A DNA stretch of 50,651 nucleotides from Scytalidium lignicola (lineage: Eukaryota > Ascomycota > Leotiomycetes), in assembly GCA_002812745.2 (NCBI GenBank), contig NCSJ02000313.1, forward strand, positions 1-50,651. Reading direction: 5' to 3'. Below the pieces are notes generated by a model, which was not told the DNA's origin, did not search any database, and saw only the letters and a program-made list of their open reading frames with translations. Shown in pieces: positions 11,169 to 23,800 of the stretch. Every line of letters begins with the position of its first letter. Positions within the stretch are counted from its first letter, which is position 1. A program made the translations under genes and the position numbers.

Positions 11169-14100
11169 TTAAATGGCCAACATTCGGACCTCTCTCTCTA
11201 CCAACGGATCCATGACCTGTTGATTATAGTCGAACGGGATCATAATGTCGTGAAGATCCGCTTCGGGAATCGCATTCAAAGCTGCCATAACCGCTGGGTC
11301 AAACTTGATAGCTGTGCTCTCAATTTCTCTCGCTAAGGCGATGAATTTATTCTCCTGCTCCTGAACTTGATTAGGGGACATTTGTACAACCTCCCGCAAT
11401 CTGCTTGGTTGTTTTGGTTTAAATTTTTCTGCTGCTCCCCGAACTCTTGCCAAATCGCCGTTTTGTTGTTGCGAGGTCAAGTGGTCTGAAGTCTTGACTG
11501 GGGAAGTTTCGGCAACAGATGGCATCTTGGGTAGGGATGCATTACTAGGTCTAGGTTTTGGTGGTGGACTCTGTGTCCATTTCTTCGTCTGTAGAGCAGA
11601 CGTGCTCGGCTGCTCATTAACATCTTCTTCATCCTCATCACTATCGCTCGAACTATCGCTTGGGGCTTTGAAGACCATGGGTTTAGCTGGCGAAGCGTTC
11701 TCCTTGGTAAGTGCATTTGATTCGTTCAGCTTTTCGATATTATCCTTTGTGAGACGCTCAGCCTCAAAGATATTTTGTAAAACTTGGGTGGATGGAATGT
11801 TATGTATAGCCGGTGCTGCTGTACTGGTCTCATCAACATCAGATCTGGGTGACAGTGGAAACTTTCCATCGTTAATATTAGCTTGGATAGATTTCGGCTG
11901 TGCGAAGAGTGTTCCAGTGTATGGTCTTGCTCGTTCCTCAGTGCCGAATGTAGGATCGTAGACGGGCGTAAGTTCTGTAGGTGCTAGCTTGTTTCTATGA
12001 GAAATGTTGTTAGAATCATGTAAATCAGTTTGCAGTGGTATTGATTTAATAGAAAGGTCACGAGCCATTAAAGGATCGGACGACAATATTGTGTGTATTT
12101 CTTCAACTTCATGGCGAGGTAAAATGAATCTTTCATAGATACGACCATCCACATGGAGGTAAAACCGAGGAACAGGAATGCAACGGCCACAGAAGTCATG
12201 TTTTTTCTGACATTCCATTAAGAAATTGTGGTCTTCGATCCACTTCTCGTGACTAATCTTTTCTTGGACAGCAACTTGCCTGTCAATAGGACCAGAGCGC
12301 TTGCCCTTGCCGGTCCATTGGTGGAAACGATCACTACGTAATAAACGAATAACTGGATCCTCTTTGGGGTTTAGAAGATCAACTACTGCCCCCCTATATA
12401 TGCGGGACTGGCAACTTTGCCAAGCAGCTTGCTGAAATTTTGACGCAATAGGGTTGTTAATGAGATTTTGGTCATACTTTAGTTGTGTCTGTGAAGGGCC
12501 CAATACACGGTTTTCGATTAATTTTCCGGATACAACACTTTTTGGAGGTTGTGCAGGAGTAGGCGTAGATGGTTCTTCATCACTGTAATCATCATCTGAC
12601 GAGCTGCTTGGAGAGGGTACACGAAAGGTTCCAGGGGCGCTTCTTGGTGGTGTCCTCGGTGGGCGGTACGCTCTCTTGCGCTTTTGGCCTGGTTTGGTTT
12701 CAGGTTTTATTTCAACGGTTGGTGTCTCCGAATCATCGTCATCATCACCTTCTTCAACTGTTGCTGCGAAACGCTGTCTGCTTCGGGCCGCCGCCATTTC
12801 ATCTTCTCTTTTACGTCGGGCTTCAATCATTTCATCTTCTTTGCGATGAATTTCGGCAATCCGAGAAGGCGATATGAGACCGCGAAGCTGGATAGGAGGC
12901 TTTTCTTCAACTCCATAGCGCCGAGCTCGTTCAGTTTGAGCAACAGCTCTGGGGCGACGAGAAGGGGTACTTTGGATGGGTCTCTGGGCTGGTTTCCGTG
13001 GCTGCGTTGCAGCGCCAACTACACGACGATTAGTTGCTTTCGAAGCACTCTGACTTCGGCCACCAAAGAATTTCAAAGGAGTTGCAAAGATATTTGCCAC
13101 GGCTGAAACGCCAGTCCACGGGCTCATCCATCCACGAGACCCTTGTGGTTTCTCTTCCGACCGTGCTTCAGCAGGTTCAATATCCATTTCTTCATCTTCG
13201 TTTTCAGCTTTATGAGGAGTTTCAACTTCTTCGACCTCTTCGCCTTCTGAGCTTTCTAGGTTTTCGGCCGGTGTTGATTCCGAGCTAAAGATATCCATAT
13301 GCTCATCCTCATCAATATGAGAGGGTGCTTCACTTGGTTGCTCTTCAGTTTCCGTGTTATCGGCTACTTCATGGGGTTGCTCAGCCTGCATTGCTGCAAC
13401 ACCGGCTGCAATTCGGATCTGACGTTCGGTGGGAGGGGCAGCCGGGGTAGAGGGAGCTGCAGAACCGTCGAGGAATGCGGCAAGCTTCTGGGCGCTAGGA
13501 ACCTTTCGCGACTCGTCGTCCCCGAACCAGCTAATCGCCTGGTTAATAAAGCCTATCAACGCGGGATCTGTCAATATGTGTTTTTGCTGGGAAACGTTGG
13601 ACGAGATGGTAAGTGTTTCACAAATAGAATTAGTCGTACTCAGACGAGCCTTTCCACGATCTTTGGCAACCTGTAAGACGATTAGCGATTAAGAAGATGC
13701 ATTACATGATTCAAAAACATACTGGGCTCTCTCCTCCAATGGTCTCAGAAAGTTCAAATGGAATTTTCTTTCTAGGGAAGATTCTTCGATCGCCTTTCTG
13801 CAGGCGAACAGAACGCGTCAACTTCTCATATTCATCACCAGAATCCGCCGCATCTTCATCCTCTTCACTGTCAGTGCTTGCTTTAGCTTGAGCTCCACGA
13901 CGATAGGAGGTCAGTAATTCGGGTTTTATCTTATATGTGTCCATCCATAATTGCAAGCGTTGCTCGCCATCTTTGGGAAGAGGTCCTATAATTTTGGTTG
14001 GGAGCTGACGATCATTGTCATCAGCCAAGGACTTCGGCGTGGACATAATTCGTCTCATCGTATGAGGGGTAGCGTGTTTCGATGGAGAGTTTTTCTGACT

Positions 14101-15087
14101 CATCAATTGGGGAAGTTCACGTCGCGGATATGCGCCATGGACGCTCGAACTCGAGATATCCGAACTTCCGGGAACCAAGCTTGGGGGGTTTTCTGATCTT
14201 TTTGAAAGTTGTTTTGCTTCTAGATTCAGAGGAGATTTTGCAGCAGATAGTTGTCGGTAATGAGCTTTCACTCGTGGAGATCCACTGTTTCGAGGGCTAT
14301 ATTTGTTTCCGTCAATTTTGCTCCGTTTTGGTCCTCGCTCCTCGTCAGCGAGATCGGAATCAGATGTGTCGCCAGCTTGCTGACTGTATGACGTGAACTC
14401 AGTCGACTTTCGCTGCGCAGGTCGTCGTTCACTAGATCTAACATTGCTGGACATATCGCCGGCTTGGGCTGTGCGAGATTTGCGTCCTCTAGCATATTTT
14501 CTAACTGGCGTCTCTGCGCTCGTATTCTTTGCATCAGAAGATTCAACAGCTTGGTGAATATGTGAATCCTGTACAACAATATTCTCTTCCGCGGACTGGT
14601 CTTCGCCAACTTCAACTTCCTCAGGATAAGATCCAACAATCTTAGGAGCGCCAGTTGCTCGTTGAGATCGGGGTCGCTTTCTGCTATTTCTAGAAGTACT
14701 TTTGGTAGAAGCCTTTGTTTTTCGTTTTGGCGGTTGAGTAGTGGGGTGTTTAGAATGTGGAGAAGTCGACGCGGTTTGCGATCGTGTCCAATGGCCTTTA
14801 CCGTCGGTTGGAGGAGAAGAAGATCGGGATTCGATCACGGCTGCTGATTGAGAGTCGGAATCGAGGACATGAGGAGATTGAGATCTTGAGGTAGGCGGAG
14901 CGGGAGAAGGTGAGGGTTGGTTCTTGATCGTGATAGTATTCTCTGAAGAAACAACTGGTTCTGCTGCAGTCGCGGTAGTTTGCCTGAGTCTTACCGGCTG
15001 CTTTCGAGTTCTTTTCTTCGGAGCGTCTAGAGGGAGTGATTTCAGTCCTCCCGGACTGGGATGCGCGCGTGTTCGTCGCGTAGACAT
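11169..15087 (-). CDS. Nuclear-type low-complexity protein of unknown function
   Basis: I do not recognise this family. Two exons, 13723-15087 and 11169-13670, join across a 52-nt intron (GTATGT...TTACAG, with a CTAAT branch site) to give 1288 residues. The two open frames look like separate genes, but the join keeps phase at 'GGESP|VAKDRGK' and the downstream frame has no ATG at its left edge. The first in-frame ATG is at 15087. The N-terminal ~450 residues are Ser/Arg/Lys-rich with several basic NLS-like clusters (for example 'PKKRTRKQPVR'). A motif near residues 632-660, 'SPWTGVSAVANIFATPLKFF', could form an amphipathic helix. Charged Lys/Glu helices and acidic tracts follow. A more ordered-looking block at about 865-985 holds the Cys pair in 'CQKKHDFCGRC'. 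The protein is probably nuclear or at the nuclear envelope (inference). No catalytic motif is seen. Confidence 0.75.
13671..13722 (-). other. 52-nt intron joining two frames of the unknown gene
   Basis: GTATGT donor, GCTAATC branch-like site and TTACAG acceptor. The join is phase 0 and fuses what would otherwise look like two genes. Confidence 0.85.
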
Positions 15088-17860
15088 TATTATATGTACA
15101 GCAACACGAAGTACAAATAATAAAAGAAATAATAGAAGCCGCAGCCACGCGACGAAATGTGGTTGATGACGTTCTTGATACTTCGTAGGTGGCTGAGCGT
15201 CGTCGAAGGTTAAAGTATCCAACTTGGAGACCGTAATAGATTTTGAAGGCAGGGAATCAACGAACAGGGATTCGTTCGCTTAACCCCAGTCTATACGTCA
15301 GCCTCGTGTAGACTTCGATGATGTTATGAGAGAATGGATTGGATGATTGATTCAAGTTGTGATGAAATTAAAGTAGAAACGTGATTCAATCGTGTATGGT
15401 GTTGCGAGGAAGGGAAGGGAAAGGAAGAGGAATTGAGTGTGTGTATATATGTGCGTGTCTTGGCGTGACTTTTTTGATAGGGTTTGTGGGATACAGCCTA
15501 ACTATAAGGGCAGGAGCGACACAAGTCAAAAGTCAATAGTTGCCAGCTATTTTCTTTGCTAAATAGGTTCTCGTATAGCTATTGATCTACAAAAAATACT
15601 TTGTAGAGACTATTTTTAATTAACTATGGAGCCGACCTTGATTCTGAAATTTATATACATCTTCGTTGCCCAAGTAACTTGACGAGGCTGAGCTACAAGG
15701 CTGAGATATATGTCAACCTACTGGCAGCTACCAGGAAACAAAGGGTGATATCTCGATGGAGGAATTTCAAGGGACAACAATGGATTTCCATATGCGAGAT
15801 CTACCTTCTCTACTCGAGCTGTAGATATGCCTAGTCCTTTGATGAGCGTCTATCTACTATAACAAATTCCAACGAAACTCCTCGAACCTGTGCAAGGTCT
15901 ATGCAGTGTAAAAGCTATATCATTAGGTGAGTAGAACCTACAAAGGATATTTACCCTAAACGTACTTATGCCATCCTGCGAAAGGGAACATCCAAGCTAC
16001 ACAAGACAACGCTGAGCGCCCTGCAAAGTCCTTCCACAGCAGACATCAAAAACACCGCACAAGCAATGCAAGAAGCTAAAAGAGAAACCTACAACAGAAC
16101 ATATCTTGAACCGAAGCATAATATTAGAAGTGGACAGCATGCTAAGCTTTCCTTAACCTCTTGACCGTTAGTCCATCTAGTGGGCGATTTTGATATTAGC
16201 CTGCAACATTGTCACATTCCAGTACAGAGCAGAAAAGAGAAATAAAATTATTACCACATTCAAACCCTGATCCCACTATCCAGTGCTTTATCTTACCTTA
16301 ATCTCCAAACCTGACATAAAATATACTAGGAAATCAGAGCATATCTAGTTCTAGGCTTTGCCTAACGCTATTACAAAATAAAAAATTGCCCCACTGTTGC
16401 CAAACTGACAATGCCAGGAACACTCTCGTTTCTCCAGCCTGACTGTTTAGAGAATGGAACATTTTTAATATATGTATTCTTCTCGTGCAGTTTTTAAGGT
16501 ATAGTTTGTCATCGTCCCAGGCAGAAGTTGCTGGAATGAGATCTGCTTGACTACCTTGCATACTGTTATTGCGAGAACCCTCCCTCGAATGAAACATGCA
16601 GAGAAGAGTCTCGTTGTTAGATACTACGCCTTGGTCTTCTAGGACCTGGTACCTCGATGCTGCACAAGCTGACCTAGAATTTACAACAACCTCTTACATC
16701 TATAATCTCTTTAGCTATATTGTCTTTTAGATGGTAATGAAGTAGGATCTCTCAAATATCCTCGATGGAGGAGTCATATATGTATGGAAGTGACAATGCG
16801 GGAGAGATTTAGTCAAGAGACGAGGGACAGAGAAGTGAAAACTTCGAACGTAAGACCATTTCTAGACATTACTTTCTAATCGACATACAAGTAATCAATG
16901 TACTGCATCGATTCAACTTCCTGCCCTTTTCACTCCTCCTTATGCTGTTGTATTGCTGCTAACTGTTGGAAACAACTTGCCCTGTTGGAATATGCATTGT
17001 GGCTGTTATAAATCCCGATGACTAGTTGAACAACAACCCATTATCAATTAAAAATGATACCTTCCAATCTTCTCTCAACTTCTCAAACATCTCTATCAAA
17101 CTTCTCCAGACNAAAAAAAAGCTTTGTCTTCCATACAACATAGAATCTCAACAATTCTCAACAAACAACCCCATCAGCAGTTTAAGACCAGCAATGATTA
17201 ACCCCCCCCGTGGACCTATCCATTCCCAATCCGTTTTAATAAATAAAAAAGAAGGGAATAAGAAGTCAAAAAAAAAAAGACGCCGAAATCTCCCAAAATC
17301 TAGTGACCCAAAAAGGCGCACTCGCACGCAACATTCTCTGCCGTCTGAGTATTTTTAATTTTATGTTNAAAAATTTTATGCGTCTTTCTCCGAACCCTGA
17401 AAGGCAAAATATTTCATCCATGGTTCTAAAGAACCTCCTATACATGCAAAACGCTTGATCCTTGCCCGAGAAAGACCTAAAAGGGAAAATATGCAATGCA
17501 TGGTAAAAAATTCCAGTTTCATGCCCTCACCATACCACCTTAAAACAAACAAACAAATAAAAGCTCATGCAATCCATATAAATACAGCCAGTGGGAGAAA
17601 AAAGNAAAAAAGAATTTCGTCTTCTCTCATTTGAGAAGAGACCAAAAAACTTCGTGCAATGCATTCCGGAATATGAGTTTATCCCCCGCAACACCATAAG
17701 TTGTGTAAAAGTGAAAAGAGCCGGAGCGACGCCATATAATGCCGTAAGATTTGAAATGCAAACACCGGAGGAAGAAAGAGCCAATCAAGAGCAAACCAAA
17801 TTAAAGATGAGACCTATAATGGAGTAGGGTTGTAGATACTTCGCCGGCTGATTATCTTTA
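15088..17860. other. Gene-free region (2.8 kb)
   Basis: It lies between the unknown gene's start and the histidine-kinase stop. It is AT-rich, with N bases at 17112, 17368 and 17605 next to A-runs. The part next to 15087 is the leader of the unknown gene, and about 17000-17860 is probably the kinase 3' UTR. A 65-codon open stretch near 15958-16160 has no recognisable match. I see no gene. Confidence 0.55.
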
Positions 17861-20800
17861 TCATGTCCCGGTACTTGACATAGCGGGTCCAGGATCTAGA
17901 TCACTCATAGCAGTACTCAACTCCATGAAATCAACCGGTTTTGTCACATAACTATTGAAACCAGCCTGTACACACTTCTCAAGAACATCGGCCATAACGT
18001 TGGCTGACAGCGCGACCATAGGCATGTGAACGAAATCATTTTTCTGTTCCCATTCGCGGATTTCGCGACAGGTTTGGTAGCCGTCTTTGCGCGGCATGTG
18101 AAGGTCGCACTGGAGAGACCAATTAGTATTTAATAAACAAGGCAACATCAAGGAGGGGAGATAAAGGGAACATACAAGAATAATGGAATAAAATCCATGC
18201 GGCTTCGAAAACACCTTCTCCGTACAATCAACCCCGTCAAGCGCAAGCTCAACTGCAATCCCGACTTTGCTAAGGAACCTCAACAGAACCTTCTGATTAA
18301 CTAAGTTGTCCTCGACAAGCAGTACCCGTAATCCCTTATTCCCTAACCTTTTTTCAATCTCAAGGTAGTGCTGTTTCTGACTCGCAACATGCAACTGCGC
18401 CCTCGAGCGATTCCGATCGTTGCTAAGGTCACGTTCCTTTTCCGGATCAAAGATCACGGCAAAGCGGGATGGTTTCACTGGCTTGTAAATGAAGGTTACG
18501 CGGCTGTTGTTGGTCAATTTGTTATGGTCCTGCGCTCTTGCTAGCTTGAGGACTTCTTGTCGTTGAACGGGATCGGATAGTACGATAATTGAGGTTCGCG
18601 GGAGCGAAGGAGAGGTGATAATTTGGTCGATCAGGGTGACGATGTCTTCTGCAGAGGGAAGATTGATAACGATATGAGTGAATATGACAGGATCTTCACC
18701 ACCAATCATCGCACGGGCTTCGTCGACTTTTTCGAGAGGAGTGATTTGATGCGGAACGTCGATCGGTAGCATGACTTCGATGTGTTGTTTGGTAGCCTCG
18801 CGACTATGTTTTTGCGGACAAACAAGGAGTATTGAATACATTGGAGGTCGGAAATTTTTCACATCGGCTGTTGCTGAAGACGGGCTAATCTCCCTAGACG
18901 ATCCAGGCCGGCCAGTTGCTATCACACTCGTGCTGGAGGCTGTTGGTTTGTCTTCGATGATTGTTTCTTCGGATGTTGATTCGAGACCTTCAGGGATTCC
19001 CTTATCCGGCAATGCGAGCTTCATATCAGCAGCTTCTTGACTAGTCACCTTCGCAGCTTCACTGAAATGGTTCCAGCCATAGTTTACAGAAGACATCGAA
19101 GACCGTTTGGTGGTTTGAGAACGGGTGGACGTAATAGAAGGATCCGAACTACCCGAGGACATTAACACAGAAGAGCCCATACTTGAATCTGTCATGGGAC
19201 TATCGACTGCAGGTGAACGAAGCAAATTACTTTGCAGAATAGGATTGCTCGCACCATATCTCTGATGGCTCACAGTATCGGTTTGGATAGGAGATTGAAG
19301 CAAAGCCACTGACGATGTAGATCTGCTAATAGGTTTCGTTGGGGTAATATCTGGGTAGTCATCAGCAGTTGGCAAGCCGAACTTGGCCGTGAAAGTGAAC
19401 GTCGACCCAACACCAGGAATAGCGCTGCCTTCCATTTTACCACCATGCAACTCCACAAGTTGCCGTGAAATAACGAGGCCAAGACCGCTCCCACCGTGCT
19501 GACGTGTACTGCTCCCATCGATCTGACTAAATGGCTTGAAAATAAGATCGGCCTCTTCCTGCGTAAAGCCACTACCGGTATCAATAATAGAATACTCTAA
19601 CATAATCTCATTCTCCCTAATTGTAGGATTTTCCTCATGGTAGACTCTGCATCGACTGAACACTTCCCCCACGGTAGTGAATTTGATCGCATTTCCAATC
19701 ACGTTGAGTAGAACTTGCTTGATTCGAACCTTATCACCCTTAACCATCTCCGGAACGTCAACATCCACAACGTAACTCAACTCTAGTCGCTTCGTGATAG
19801 CCATCGTTGAAACAGCTTCGTTGACCTCTTCGACTAACGACCTCGTATGAAACCATTCGTAGGAAAGCTTCATCATGCCCGCATCTACCTTGGATAAGTC
19901 TAGAATGTCGTTGATAATGTCCAGCAGACTCTTCGCGCTTGTCTGTATGGTATTGGTGTAATCAAGCTGTTCGTCGTTGAGGACCGTGTCCTGGAGAAAA
20001 CTGACCATACCAGAAATACCGATCAGAGGCGTCCGGATCTCGTGAGACATATTGCTTAAGAATTTACTCTTCGAATCCATGGCCTCCTTTAACTTCGACT
20101 CTAGGAGCTTATGGTCGTTGATATCGGTGCAGGCTCCAAACCAAGATCCGCCTTCACCCCCAAGATTAATATTGTCGACCTCAACGCAGCGGACAAGATG
20201 CCAACGATATTCGCCAGTTTTTGATCTGAGCCGTACTTCGGTATTATATGACAGCCGCCCATCACTATCCGTGGTAACCTTGACAACGCCATTTCGTGCC
20301 AGCTCAGCCAAGTCTGCCGATGGCATCTCGTAGACGGACCCGCTGCTAGAGCTATTATTTCTCGATAGTGATTCGTAAATTCCTCTAACCGTAGTCTCCG
20401 TTGGTGTTTCCGAGGAAATAGATGCCTTGTGAGTCGAAGCTTGCGAGTGTTTGCGAGGGGTTTGACCTGATTTCCCGGGGCTGCGCTGCAATGGTGTAGG
20501 CGTCATATCGATCGGAATTCTACATTTTGCGAGGTCTTCGGGATGGACAAAATCCATGAACCCCAAACCCAATGCATCACTGTAGCCTTGACCAGTGTAC
20601 GACAGCCACTGCTCGTTCGCAAATGTAATTCCTTCATCCTCAGTCGCTGCGAAAATGATCTGCGGGATCAGGTTGGCCAAAAGACGATGTTTAGCCTCAG
20701 AAGCTTCGATCTCTTCTTGCCTAGCGGCCTTGATCTCTGCAATACGTTGATCGTGAATATCCATATGCGAGCCATACCACTGGACAATAACGCCTCTAGT

Positions 20801-23800
20801 GTCCCGAGACCCCACCGCTCTTGTATAGAACCAGCGATATTTACCGTCAAACCTCCTGATTCGGACCTGCATTGAAAATTGTTCTCCGGTGCGTAGTGCA
20901 TAGCCCCAAGCTTTCAAATACTCCTCCCTGTCATCAGGATGGAGGCTGTCCCAAGGATCTTTATACAGATCTTGCACAGTCTGGCCACGATACGTCAAAT
21001 ATCGGCTATTAACCCACACTATCTCTCCACTTTGAGGCAAAGCCACAAAGACATGAGCTGGTAGAGAGTCTAGCATCAGGCCCTTCAGTCTGTCTGACGG
21101 AGGAGGCATTACGGTAGTGGATGTACCCGAGTCCCGCCGTGAAGTAGGTCGTGCTGAACCAGAAATGCTGATGGGCGGATTAGATGTATTCGGTAGGCTT
21201 TGGAATGTAGTCCCAAAGTCTGCACCGTAGGAATGTAACAATGTGTGCGGCCGTTCAACTTTACCATGTACGGGGGTAATAACTGAAGAATAAGAGCCTG
21301 AGCGACGATCCACTGGTTCAGTGGTCTCATGCCGGGTTTCTTTAGTAGGAGGGCTTTCAAAGCTTTCCTGGAGCACATCTCCTGATCGTTCTACCGCAAG
21401 CTCTTCTGCTTGCCCTTGCCTTTCCTCAGTCTGCGAAAACTGTAACTGTTTAGTATCAGAGGGAGATGTTTCCTTGGAAGACGGTCGAGCCCCTTTCGCA
21501 TTTTCAGTGTCTACACGGCCCAAGGCTAGTCTTCCTTTTGACGAAAAGTAGCTATCAGCGCTTGTGAATAACGGACTGACTCCACCACTTGCTCTCTTGT
21601 CCACCGCAAGGCCCACACTCATGCCAGTCCGTTCCCACCCCGGAGTGACAGCAGGTGAACCAGCAGCCGACCTTGAGAGTGCAGAATAATCACTTGGGCT
21701 CGTAAGACTGCCACCACTTTGAGATGGTCGTCGTTGCCTCTCCTCAAGTGGGGAATACGAGAGATTGGAAAGCGTAACCTCATTCTCCATAGGTCTTCCA
21801 TCTGGGGCAACAGCACCAAACCCAGCAGTCTGTGGACGCTTTCTGGTCAATCCCGCCATCTCTGTCTCTAAGTTGGTATAATGGCGGCATAGTGAAAATG
21901 ATGTTGCTAAGTGCGGAGCAAGATGTTCCAAAGAGTGTCTAAGATTCGAAGGATAGGGGATAACCGGACTAAGGATCGATAAAATGGCAATAGGAGATCT
22001 CTTCTCTTTTAGTTCATCTGCATGATTTGCCTGGTTGGTATCTAAGTGGTTTTTGGCCAAAGGTTGTGTTTCCCCTTTATTTCGCCCTGCAGTTTTCATC
22101 TCCATCGCCGCAGCATCTAGCCGGAATGCCTGGACCGGTTTAGACAGTAATGGATGTATCAAAGGAACATGCAGGACGGTCCAGGAGTGATCAACACCAA
22201 TTGCTTCCACTTGTTGAACTTGTGAATAGTCTTGAGGGGCATTACTAGGATCAAATGTTTCCTCATCAACCGTAGCATTCGCAAAGAAAGGATTATCACC
22301 AGATTCTGCTCGGACAGCAGGGGAGGGAGCTGGCGACTGCTGCCATGGTGAGGCAGGAGTCTGTTCGTACTCTTCATATAATGGCTCAGGCTCAGAAGCA
22401 GGGTCATCTGTAGGCAACGAATGCGCGTTTCTACTAAAAGCAGAAGCTCTCCCACCAGATCTGCGTAAACCATCACTTCCGAAGAAGGAAGACATCCTAG
22501 ACCCCATTCCCGGAGTCTTGGGCTTCTTGCCTTTGTCTGATGATTCTCTAACCTTTGCGGTAGCACTCCGTTGTGTCGATTTAACCCGTCCACTTAAGTC
22601 TTCTGCCGGATTATCGAGATACGGGTATGTACGTGTCAGTGCGATCACCTTACCTCTTTCAAGGACCCTGATGACGCCGCAGACATCTATCAAGGGATCT
22701 GCTTCGTAGTCGAGAGCTTGTAGCACTGGAAAGACCCTCCCTCGAACTTCTCTCCGCGCACCAGGTTCGATCTCACTCCATACATTATTTGATTGCTCTT
22801 CCTGCTCCATCGCACGTTCCTGCAGCAACTGGAGGTTGATTTCGGCGTTTCTGAGAGTAGCACTTCGAGGAGCCGCTTCCTGAGAGATAGGGAAGTAACT
22901 CTTGCTTCGAGATAGAAGAGTTGGGCGAGTACCAGGGGTTCGGGGAACCTCAGATGTGAACGGGTGGTCTCTTTTGGTATTCTCGTAAGCAGAATATGAA
23001 TGCCTGCTTACTAGACCTGGGCGACGAGATTCAGGCATTGCTGCCACTGCAGTCGGCGGTGTTGGCAAGTCTTCCGGCGCATTCATGTTTATGCTTCCAG
23101 ACATCGATGTGTCGAACGTCTCTGTGCTGCTAGGAACTAGGCTGCTGCCCCTTGGAAGATATGCTAAGCTGAACTCGTCTTCTTGCGCGATATCGAAAGT
23201 GGCTTTTTGGCCCCATGGAACGTTCTCCAGGTCAGTAGGGTCTGCTGGTACTGAAAGCGTTACCCTGTCAGCCTTGTACACCTCCCTAAGGATCTGCGAA
23301 ACCGTCGTCCACCAGGCATCCAAGCCGGGCTCTCCAGCAAGCATCAGACTAAGATCATAGAGGTTTGGAGTTGGTAACACGTCATCTTCTTTCGGTGGCG
23401 CACGGGGGGGCTGGAAGCTTATCGATGATGCAGGAGTGACCGATCCAGATAGCACTTTATCATAAGAGCTGGGAATGAACGACCCAGTACGGTTTGTGGG
23501 GCCAGTCGTGGGTGACAAAGTAGTGAAGGGTCGATGATCGCCATGACTTATCTGTCGATGCAGTTTCATGGGAGGGAACGGATACGATGGTGTCTTGGAA
23601 GTTTGAAGACCTGGAGTTATACCTGGAGTTATACCTAGAGTCATTCCATCTTTAACCGTCTGAGCTGAGTCTGTAGATGTGGATGCCAAAGGATCTGCTG
23701 GACTGCTATCCACAGGATCTCGCGGTGACGAATTTGATTCCTCGTCTATGGGAGGGACGCGGGCTGTACCCACCACTGGGGGAGGACCACCAGCAGTCGT

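Noticed and set aside
11990..12060. Possible intron in the unknown gene (TCTAAC...CATAG on the minus strand)
   Set aside because: The branch and acceptor look good, but the only candidate donor gives a 67-nt intron that breaks the frame, while the unspliced frame is open throughout.
15958..16163. Open stretch of about 65 codons that might be a transposon relic
   Set aside because: No reverse-transcriptase, integrase or transposase motif, no terminal repeats, and a stop closes both ends.
16334..16597. 87-codon minus-strand frame
   Set aside because: Isolated, AT-rich, without motifs or splice partners; a chance open frame.
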